From NCBI GenBank assembly GCA_020846515.1, contig JADLDX010000980.1:1-12735 (forward strand): a DNA stretch of 12,735 nucleotides, written 5' to 3'. The stretch comes from Pirellulaceae bacterium. GTDB taxonomy: Bacteria; Planctomycetota; Planctomycetia; Pirellulales; Pirellulaceae. Shown here piece after piece: positions 7,501-12,735 of this stretch (the first letter of the stretch is position 1; each line of letters opens with the position of its first letter). Position numbers and translations under genes: made by a program. The notes below the pieces were generated by a model that was not told where the DNA came from, did not search any database, and worked only from the letters and a program-made list of their open reading frames with translations.

Positions 7501-7667
7501 ATGGTAAATGTTTCTGCGGCTACGGCTGGTTTGAGCGCGGGTCCATCGGGTTGATCCTCCTTGCGCTGCGCGGTGGCCGGTTCAATCAACCCAGTGGTAA
7601 TCAAGCCGGTCGCGATGAGCGCGACGGTCAACAGACGAACGGTCAGTGTTTTCATGGTAGGTCGCAT
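4572..7667 (-). CDS. Planctomycete membrane-bound dehydrogenase-like protein with HEAT repeats and cytochrome c domain
   Basis: Predicted 1031-residue exported protein. An N-terminal signal peptide (hydrophobic about 12-28, likely cut after Ala33 in ATAQ) leads to a beta-propeller-like 'putative membrane-bound dehydrogenase' domain (about 55-430; TIGR02604-type) with Asp-rich loops DIDGDGK (134-140) and KDADGDLKAD (176-185) and the motif ADGPDGAAYVSDWYD (389-403). Helical HEAT-like repeats span about 450-870. The C-terminal heme domain (TIGR02603-type) has CGRCH at 905-909 and a probable axial Met1001 in LMPEG. The protein is expected in the periplasm or at a membrane, passing electrons from an unknown substrate to its heme. 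An alternative start at Met5 (7655) gives a more typical signal peptide; neither start has a clear ribosome site. The gene is last in the minus-strand cluster, 46 bp after the phosphodiesterase. Family assignment is firm, substrate unknown. Confidence 0.93.
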   Translation of the reverse strand: MRPTMKTLTVRLLTVALIATGLITTGLIEPATAQRKEDQPDGPALKPAVAAETFTIAGGLKWTQLLSEPTLRQPLFSTFDARGRLWVVQYLQYPEPAGIKALSRDNFWRIVYDRLPKPPGQDTPGADRITIFQDIDGDGKYSEQGDFVNGLNIATSVLPTVDGAWVLNPPHLLFYKDADGDLKADGPPEVHLEGFGLEDTHSVVNSLCLGPDGWLYAAQGSTVTAAVRRYGSSEPPQKSLGQLIWRYHPQKRIYEIFAEGGGNAFGVAFDEEGRVYSGHNGGDTRGFHYVQGGYFRKGFTKHGSLSNPYSLGYLLPMPHVPVQRFSHTMLMTNGTALEKAMPEAALCVDPLHGTLVHSKLFPIGSTFRTEDIELGVKTTDKWFRPVAVADGPDGAAYVSDWYDFQVAHLYAHVGKLDKDHGRLYRLAPPDAPNATQAWDGSLATATDQASVAKLIEKLKHPLRWQRWHARQLLARHPLKASALPALKQMLTERDTALEALWAVHACGWLADSMQSDAQSRELIEPAQLMDHAEARVREWAVRLAADDNDVSAVTQSALRKLARQENDPSVLVQVAASAKRLPTDKCLQICGDLLDRDLPTDDPYLPLLIWWAVEKQCDQIEATEVALVTRASLYGRALYQQQIAPRIVERAGRVGGDRHLATIAKTFATIEQLPPESRAESAKACIAGFERAFAGRSLSGVPNSVLDGLARLGQPSLALQLRRGDKSAQEQAAKLLVDAKADLAQRLQVARILGEVPGPAGLDALLLVCTDEKAKLPLRMAAASSLAAYNDPKIGKQILDSWAKWPSDLRASAGAMLVAKPSGAASWLDALDAQHVKASDLPLEVVRLLRSHTDAALLKRVDQYYPPIGKVDLLTAQKRAAELSQTIFSGNGDPYRGKRLYSESCGRCHVLFDQGGQVGPNLTGYQRDQLNILLINVLAPNLEIREGFQAMVVLTSDGKLINGFIERENPEQVIMRSIDGQTHIIDRAEIESLKPQPTSLMPEGLLDSLTSEQLCDLFAYLRSSQPLSDGT

Positions 7668-7713
7668 CAGGTGGGATGATAGGCAAAAAGTATGCGTGAG
7701 AATTATTGTAAGT

Positions 7714-8637
7714 CTAACGTGCCTGCGTTTTACTCCTGGCCAGCAGGAATTTCTGTAACTCAGCCAGTTTATCCGTATTGATCAAGTCAACTTGAGCCTC
7801 TAACAGCATAGTCCAGAGTTCGGTCGATTCGGGGGTGGCCCAAAAACGAACCACACGCCCCTGCTTATGGGCGCGCTCTACGATATCCAGCAGCTTTTGC
7901 TTTTCAGACTCAGGCATCGATCCAACGCCGCGCCATCGGAACTGAGAATTCCAATTGTCGCTGATCATCGGTAGCAAATGAGCCGGTCGATGGCTCGACA
8001 CGTCGCTTGCCAGATCGCCGACGCGACCATCGATACCACAATACCGCGTCGCTTGAGCAGCGATCAATTCCTGAGGCCGATTGCCGCTGATGACCACATT
8101 GACCGCACCTGGTGTCAGCCGGCCCTCTTCGACGCGCGTGAGCAGACTGGCATATTTGGCCAGCAGCGTGTGCAACTCTCGATAGGTCGACTCGGCCTCG
8201 GATTTGATATCGATCAGCAAGCCGAAGGGTGGTCCATCGCGATAGATGCGGCCCTCGTTCTCAAGCATACGCTGCTTGAGCGGCTGGAGATACAACCGCT
8301 CCAACGTGAGATCGCGATTGAGTTCCAGTTGAGTATGGGCAACTAATAGTTGGCCTTTCACCAGAAAGATATCCGCTTCGACGCTGCAAAATCCATGCGC
8401 CAGCGCATCGGCCAGCGGACGATCATGCAGATAGTCATTGTGCGCATGAGCCTGACGATGGGGTAGCACTTGCGCGGCGAGTTGGCTCGTCGCACCGGCC
8501 ATCAGACACAGGCTCAGGCACACAGTTAGACACGCTGTCTTACCAATACTCTGTTTCGCGCGCACCATCTGCTTCACGCATACCATCGGTAGGCCATGAC
8601 TCTTGCAACTGAGCGACTGCCTGCAATTACTTGACAT
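7714..8637 (-). CDS. Exported GDPD/PI-PLC-like phosphodiesterase, AIM6-type
   Basis: Predicted 307-residue protein of the PI-PLC/glycerophosphodiester phosphodiesterase superfamily, closest by eye to the Aim6-like branch. Visible catalytic-type motifs: HAHNDY (64-69), SVEAD (85-89, supplying the acidic metal ligands Glu87 and Asp89), His101 in VAH, and IDIK (142-145). The C-terminal VDLINTD (283-289) matches the usual last strand of the TIM barrel. A hydrophobic stretch at 34-49, with likely cleavage after Ala55 in QLAAQ, indicates export. Two starts compete. The first ATG (8637) has AAGGA 11 bases upstream but gives an unusually long signal region. Met24 (8568) gives a typical 32-residue signal but a weak ribosome site. 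The gene begins 23 bp after the gamma-glutamyltransferase stop codon, implying co-transcription. The substrate cannot be read from the sequence. Confidence 0.85.
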   Translation of the reverse strand: MSSNCRQSLSCKSHGLPMVCVKQMVRAKQSIGKTACLTVCLSLCLMAGATSQLAAQVLPHRQAHAHNDYLHDRPLADALAHGFCSVEADIFLVKGQLLVAHTQLELNRDLTLERLYLQPLKQRMLENEGRIYRDGPPFGLLIDIKSEAESTYRELHTLLAKYASLLTRVEEGRLTPGAVNVVISGNRPQELIAAQATRYCGIDGRVGDLASDVSSHRPAHLLPMISDNWNSQFRWRGVGSMPESEKQKLLDIVERAHKQGRVVRFWATPESTELWTMLLEAQVDLINTDKLAELQKFLLARSKTQAR

Positions 8638-8648
8638 ATCAACTAATT

Positions 8649-8653
8649 TCCTT
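8649..8653 (-). promoter_or_regulatory. Ribosome binding site for the phosphodiesterase
   Basis: On the minus strand this reads AAGGA, 11 bases before the ATG at 8637 and just after the TAA of the upstream gamma-glutamyltransferase (8663-8661). It favours the first ATG over Met24, although the spacing is on the long side. Confidence 0.5.
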
Positions 8654-8660
8654 GATCGAC

Positions 8661-10433
8661 TTAGTAACCCAGCGCTGCGCCATCTTTGCGCGATTCGGTG
8701 GCGCCGTGCAGGACGCCTTTCTCCCAGTCGATCAGGATGCCCTGGTATCCGCCCATGCTGCCACCAGTCTTGATCGTGTGGCCCATCAATTTCAGAATCT
8801 CTTGCGTCGATCGAGGAATACCTGCTTCCACAAACACGGTGCCGCCGGGCGGATCCTCCGACTTGCCGGTGGGCGTGGCGCTACCATCGTGACGCACGCG
8901 GGCCGCGTCGCCTGCCATTTGGATGTTCATACCAAAATCGATCCAGTTCATCAGCACCTGGACATGGCCTTGTGGTTGCATATCGCCGCCCATGACACCA
9001 AAGACAAATTGCGGCTTGTTATCGCGGGTAACCATGGCCGGGATGATGGTGTGGAACGGCCGCTTGCCGGGAGCCAGGCAGTTCGGATGCCCGGGCTCCA
9101 GCGCAAAGAGTGCTCCGCGATTTTGCAAGGCAAACCCTAACTCACCGGGTACCAGTTGGCTGCCGAAGCCATGAAAGTTGCTTTGGATTAACGAGCAGCA
9201 ATTGCGATCTTTATCGACCACGCACAGGTAGATCGTGTCGCTATGTTTCAATTTTGGATCACCAGCTGGCACGTTCACCAGCGCCCGGTTGGGCTGGAAC
9301 AATTTGGCTCGTTCGGCCGCATATTCTTTAGAGATTAGCGAGCCTACGGGAACATCGGCCATCGACATATCGGCATAAAAACGCGCTCGATCGGCATAAG
9401 CCAACTTCTTGGCTTCGACAAACAGATGCGTGGTCGCGGCCGATCCCCAGCCCAGGCTGCGCACGTCATGTGGTTCGATGATGTTTAGCATCTGCAGCAC
9501 TGAAATGCCTTGACCGTTGGGTGGCAGTTCCCAAACATCGTAGCCGCGATAATTCGTGGACACTGGATCGGTCCAATCATTCTTGTGCGCCACCAGGTCG
9601 CCTTTGCGCAGCAGTCCACCCTCTTGGGCTGCGCTGTAGCGATCGATCGCATCGGCAATCGAGCCATTGTAAAACTCCGTGGCGCCCAGTTCCGCGATTT
9701 TCCTTAGCGTGGCTGCCAACCGTGGATTGCGCATCAGTTCGCCTTCGGTGGGCGCGCGTTTCCCTTCCAGCAAAAATGTATCGCGAGCTTCGGGCGTTTC
9801 GAGCAAACGTTTCTCAGAACCTTTCCAATACACGGCGATCACCGAGGCGACGGGAAAACCATTTTCAGCCAACTCGATAGCGGGTTGAAATAACCGTTTC
9901 CATGGCAAGCGGCCGTAGCGGGCGTGCAGGTCCTGCCAGCCGGCAACACAACCAGGTACCGACCAGGAGAGCGGGCCGTAGTCGGGGATCTGCTTGAGTT
10001 TACGTTTCTCGAATTCTTCCAGCGTAGCTAATTGCGGCGAACGTCCGCTGGCATTCAGTCCAGCCAGCTTCTGTTCCTTTGCATCCCAAACGATAGAAAA
10101 CAGATCACCGCCGATTCCACAGCTCATCGGTTCGACGACGCCCAAGACACAATGGGCGGCGATGGCTGCATCCACGGCAGAACCACCTTCGCGTAAAATG
10201 TCGACCGCTGCCTGAGTGGATCGCAAGTCACTGGTGGCCGCCATGCCATGCTGAGCATACGTGACGCTGCGTGTTTGCTCGGGCGGACCAGGCGATCGTT
10301 CATAGCCTCCGATCGGGTTGGACGTCGCTTTTGGTTCTTGGCCGATGGTGGTCGAGTATCCCATAACCAGAGTCACTCCGAAAAACACTTCGAGAACTAG
10401 GCCAAACCGAAACCATGCAGAGATGGCGCGCAT
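8661..10433 (-). CDS. ggt: Gamma-glutamyltransferase (glutathione hydrolase)
   Basis: Predicted 590-residue Ntn-hydrolase. The family cleaves gamma-glutamyl bonds, as in glutathione, or transfers the gamma-glutamyl group to amino acids or water, outside the cytoplasm. The N-terminus has Arg2/Arg9 and a hydrophobic run (10-25), a signal peptide or anchor. Visible family motifs: EGGSAVDAAIA (82-92), PMSCGIGGDLF (102-112), NASGRSP (127-133) with likely substrate-binding Arg131, PPNGQGISVLQMLNI (304-318), the processing site HSDT with probable nucleophile Thr400 as first residue of the small subunit, MGGD (481-484) near the oxyanion hole, and a C-terminal DGAALGY. Length and motif order are complete, so it should self-cleave between 399 and 400. 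AGGAG (minus strand, 10445-10441) stands seven bases before the ATG. It is the first gene of the minus-strand cluster and is divergent from the S46 peptidase. Confidence 0.95.
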   Translation of the reverse strand: MRAISAWFRFGLVLEVFFGVTLVMGYSTTIGQEPKATSNPIGGYERSPGPPEQTRSVTYAQHGMAATSDLRSTQAAVDILREGGSAVDAAIAAHCVLGVVEPMSCGIGGDLFSIVWDAKEQKLAGLNASGRSPQLATLEEFEKRKLKQIPDYGPLSWSVPGCVAGWQDLHARYGRLPWKRLFQPAIELAENGFPVASVIAVYWKGSEKRLLETPEARDTFLLEGKRAPTEGELMRNPRLAATLRKIAELGATEFYNGSIADAIDRYSAAQEGGLLRKGDLVAHKNDWTDPVSTNYRGYDVWELPPNGQGISVLQMLNIIEPHDVRSLGWGSAATTHLFVEAKKLAYADRARFYADMSMADVPVGSLISKEYAAERAKLFQPNRALVNVPAGDPKLKHSDTIYLCVVDKDRNCCSLIQSNFHGFGSQLVPGELGFALQNRGALFALEPGHPNCLAPGKRPFHTIIPAMVTRDNKPQFVFGVMGGDMQPQGHVQVLMNWIDFGMNIQMAGDAARVRHDGSATPTGKSEDPPGGTVFVEAGIPRSTQEILKLMGHTIKTGGSMGGYQGILIDWEKGVLHGATESRKDGAALGY

Positions 10434-10480
10434 GCGAGGACTCCTGGTGGGAAACGAGCAGAAGCAGGCGTAGGTGATAC

Positions 10481-10509
10481 TCGGCGAGCATCATCTACGG
10501 GAGTATAAT
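10481..10509 (+). promoter_or_regulatory. Candidate sigma70-type promoter for the S46 peptidase
   Basis: A perfect -10 hexamer TATAAT lies at 10504-10509. Seventeen bases upstream, TCGGCG (10481-10486) matches only three of six -35 consensus positions. Transcription would start near 10516, giving a leader of about 105 bases before the ATG at 10622. The -10 is strong and the -35 weak. Confidence 0.4.
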
Positions 10510-10609
10510 CCGAGCACAGCCGGCCAACATGGTCCGTTCAACGCAATACCGCTGCCAGCTGCGTTTAACTTGGGCTCAACTAAATTTAATTCATTCGATT
10601 CTGAGGAAT

Positions 10610-10615
10610 AAGGAA
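10610..10615 (+). promoter_or_regulatory. Ribosome binding site deciding the S46 peptidase start
   Basis: AAGGAA ends six bases before ATG 10622, with another GAGGAA just upstream (10603-10608). Translation from here begins MKRLFASR, a normal signal-peptide start. The in-frame ATG at 10529 has no such site. Confidence 0.75.
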
Positions 10616-10621
10616 ATAAAC

Positions 10622-12712
10622 ATGAAACGCTTGTTCGCGTCTCGAGTTGCATCAGCCGTAGCGGTGGCCTGTGCGTTAACGACCGGGCTGCCGATCTCAG
10701 GCCTGCCCACCTCCGGCCTGCGAGCCGATGAAGGCATGTGGTTGTTCAACGCGCTACCGAAAAAACAGTTGCAGGAAAAGCACCAGTTCACGCCCACACA
10801 GGCCTGGGCAGATCACTTGATGCTCTCCAGCGTACGGGTGAATTCAGGTGGCTCCTCGTCGTTCATTTCCAGCACCGGTCTGGTACTGACCAATCATCAC
10901 GTCGCCTCCGATACGCTCTACAAGCTATCGACTCCCGAGCGCAATATCAACTCGGACGGTTACTACGCCAAGACGAGAGCGGACGAGTTGTCGGCACCGG
11001 ACTTGGAGCTGAATCAACTGGTATCGATTGAAGATGTGACCGAAAAAGTCAACGCCGTGGTCAAGCCTGGTATGGCAGCGGCCGAGGCCAACAAAGAGCG
11101 GCAAAAGGCGATGGCGGAAATCGAACAAGCCGCCAAAGACAAGACTGGTTTGCGCTGCGATGTCGTGACACTTTATGGTGGTGCTCGTTATCACCTCTAC
11201 CGTTACAAAGCCTATACCGACGTGCGGTTGGTTTGGGCCCCGGAAGCTGGTACTGCGTTTTTTGGCGGTGATGCGGATAACTTTGAGTATCCGCGTTATT
11301 GCTTGGACGTGACCATTTTTCGCGTTTACGAAAATGGCCAGCCCGCCAAGATCGACAACTTTCTAGCGGTAAATCCGCAAGGTGCTCAAGAGGGTGACCT
11401 GGTCTTCGTCTCGGGCAATCCTGGCACCACTCGTCGGATTCTGACTGCCGATGCCATGGCATATCAGCGCGATTATCGGCTGCCCAAGACGCTGGACCTG
11501 CTCCGACGCAAAGAGAATTTGTTGCAGCAATATGCTCTTGGCGGTCCTGAACAAGCCCGCCGTGGTCAGGACGATCTGTTTGGCATCCAGAACTCACGTA
11601 AGGCTTACATGGGCATGTTGGGAGGGCTGCAAGATCCCGGGTTCATGACGAGCAAGCGGGCATCCGAAGCGGCACTCAAGGCGGCGGCCACCAGTCGGGA
11701 CGCCAAACTGCAAGGTGCTTTGGAGTCGTGGAAGACAATATCAGATGTACAAACGAAACGTCGCGAGATGCTGGGCAAAGACGGTACCCTACGCAGTCAG
11801 ATATACGGTATCGCCGAGACGCTGGTGCTGATGAGCAGCGAGGATGCCAAGGACAGCGGCGAGCGATTGCGTGAGTTTCGCGATTCCAACCGCAGCTCAC
11901 TGGAACAGAGTTTATTCTCACCCGCACCGATGTACGACGACCTGGAGCGGGTACAGTTGGCTGATGAACTCGGCCGTATCGCCGAAGAGCGCGGCGGTGA
12001 CGCGCCGCTCGTGTTGCAACTACTGGCCGGCAAATCGCCGCGCGACCGCGCCGCTGAACTGATCGCAGGTACCAAGCTGATGGACGTGGCCGTGCGCAAA
12101 GAATTAGCCAAAGGCGGCAAGTCGGCGATCGCTGCCAGCCAAGATCCGTTGATTAAGTTAGCCATGGTGATGGAGCCCGAGTACCGTCGACTGCGTTTGC
12201 AGAAGGAGGAGCTGGACGAGATCGAGCGGCAAGCCTATGCCAAGATCACGGAGGTCAAGTTTGCCACAGAAGGCGAGTCGAATTATCCCGATGCCACCTT
12301 TACGTTGCGTTTAGCCTTTGGCGTGGTCAAAGGTTACGAAGAAGACGGCCAGAAAATCGCGGCACGTACCAGCCTGTCTGGCGCTTTCGAGCATGAAAAA
12401 CAGCACGCCGCCAAAGACCCTTGGATCCTGCCGGAAAGCTGGAAGAAGGCCAAGGACAAGATGAAGGGGGATACTCCGTTCAACTTTGTATCGACCGCCG
12501 ATATCATCGGCGGCAACTCAGGTTCCCCAGTCGTCGATCGCGAGGGTAAGCTGGTGGGTATTATCTTCGATGGTAACATCCAGAGTTTAACCGGCGACTT
12601 CAACTACACTGAAGACCAATCGCGCAGCGTTTCGGTGCACATCGCTGCCGTCTTGGAGGCGCTGCGGAGCATTTATGGCGCCAAGGCTTTGGCCGACGAG
12701 ATCGGCAAGTAG
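10622..12712 (+). CDS. Exported S46-family dipeptidyl-peptidase (DPP7/DPP11-like)
   Basis: Predicted 696-residue serine peptidase. Family S46 enzymes remove dipeptides from the N-terminus of peptides in the periplasm. A signal peptide occupies about residues 1-35 (KR then a hydrophobic run, likely cut near LRADEGMW). The chymotrypsin-type triad is visible: His in TNHHV (His92/His93), Asp in GGDADNFEYPRY (probably Asp219) and Ser633 in GGNSGSP. Between Asp and Ser lies the helical domain typical of S46 (about 280-600), rich in charged residues. Eighteen residues after Ser633 is Gly651 in FDGN. From memory, Gly there marks DPP7-like preference for hydrophobic P1 residues and Arg marks the DPP11 acidic type, so a DPP7-like specificity is inferred. 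The ATG at 10622 is chosen over an in-frame ATG at 10529 because of its ribosome site and signal peptide. Confidence 0.93.
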   Translation: MKRLFASRVASAVAVACALTTGLPISGLPTSGLRADEGMWLFNALPKKQLQEKHQFTPTQAWADHLMLSSVRVNSGGSSSFISSTGLVLTNHHVASDTLYKLSTPERNINSDGYYAKTRADELSAPDLELNQLVSIEDVTEKVNAVVKPGMAAAEANKERQKAMAEIEQAAKDKTGLRCDVVTLYGGARYHLYRYKAYTDVRLVWAPEAGTAFFGGDADNFEYPRYCLDVTIFRVYENGQPAKIDNFLAVNPQGAQEGDLVFVSGNPGTTRRILTADAMAYQRDYRLPKTLDLLRRKENLLQQYALGGPEQARRGQDDLFGIQNSRKAYMGMLGGLQDPGFMTSKRASEAALKAAATSRDAKLQGALESWKTISDVQTKRREMLGKDGTLRSQIYGIAETLVLMSSEDAKDSGERLREFRDSNRSSLEQSLFSPAPMYDDLERVQLADELGRIAEERGGDAPLVLQLLAGKSPRDRAAELIAGTKLMDVAVRKELAKGGKSAIAASQDPLIKLAMVMEPEYRRLRLQKEELDEIERQAYAKITEVKFATEGESNYPDATFTLRLAFGVVKGYEEDGQKIAARTSLSGAFEHEKQHAAKDPWILPESWKKAKDKMKGDTPFNFVSTADIIGGNSGSPVVDREGKLVGIIFDGNIQSLTGDFNYTEDQSRSVSVHIAAVLEALRSIYGAKALADEIGK

Positions 12713-12722
12713 CCGATCGCCG

Positions 12723-12732
12723 ATTGGCCAAT
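12723..12732. other. 10-bp palindrome after the S46 peptidase
   Basis: ATTGGCCAAT is a perfect palindrome beginning 11 bases after the stop codon. It shares the core TTGGCCAA with the palindrome GTTGGCCAAC at 1882-1891, which also follows a stop codon closely. The window ends three bases later, so any larger hairpin cannot be judged. Confidence 0.5.
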
Positions 12733-12735
12733 GGT

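Larger units (their letters stand above)
10434..10621. other. Divergent intergenic region between ggt and S46 peptidase
   Basis: This 188-bp gap separates two outward-facing genes for secreted peptide-degrading enzymes and should hold both promoters. It contains a perfect TATAAT on the plus strand and, overlapping it, TATACT on the minus strand. An in-frame plus-strand extension from an ATG at 10529 lacks a ribosome site and is treated as untranslated leader. Confidence 0.6.

Noticed and set aside
10529..10621. 31-residue N-terminal extension of the S46 peptidase
   Set aside because: No ribosome site precedes ATG 10529, and the extension would bury the signal peptide that begins at ATG 10622, which has AAGGAA six bases upstream.

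Overview
The window looks like chromosomal DNA of a planctomycete, most likely of the Pirellulaceae/Rhodopirellula group. The strongest sign is the long minus-strand gene at 4572-7667. It joins an N-terminal Pirellula/Verrucomicrobium-type 'membrane-bound dehydrogenase' propeller to HEAT-like repeats and a C-terminal CxxCH heme domain, an architecture largely confined to Planctomycetes and Verrucomicrobia. The exported S46 peptidase and the coiled-coil membrane protein with a conserved YFESIRP-like tail fit this assignment. It rests on protein recognition alone, without a database search.

Layout. Positions 1-373 hold no gene I can defend. Three plus-strand genes follow: a membrane-anchored coiled-coil protein with a Cys-rich segment (374-1858), a CoA-disulfide reductase-like flavoprotein fused to a rhodanese domain (2107-3789), and an FmdB-type zinc-ribbon protein with a Met-rich acidic tail (3879-4394). 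A 177-bp convergent gap (4395-4571) carries three tandem 28-bp repeats, two hairpins and a short direct repeat. Next is a tight minus-strand cluster, read right to left: gamma-glutamyltransferase (10433-8661), a GDPD/PI-PLC-like phosphodiesterase (8637-7714) and the heme-containing dehydrogenase-like protein (7667-4572). Gaps of 23 and 46 bp suggest one transcript. A 188-bp divergent gap with a perfect TATAAT separates this cluster from a plus-strand S46 dipeptidyl-peptidase (10622-12712).

How the genes may work together. All three proteins of the minus cluster and the S46 peptidase have N-terminal export signals, so the right-hand two thirds of the window encodes envelope or periplasmic enzymes acting on gamma-glutamyl peptides, phosphodiesters and short peptides, plus a probable electron-transfer protein. 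This looks like scavenging or envelope turnover. The left part encodes a membrane protein and a thiol/persulfide enzyme next to a zinc ribbon. I see no tRNA, rRNA, CRISPR array, transposase or phage gene. The window reads as ordinary core or housekeeping-accessory DNA, with a few structural oddities but no clear unknown system.
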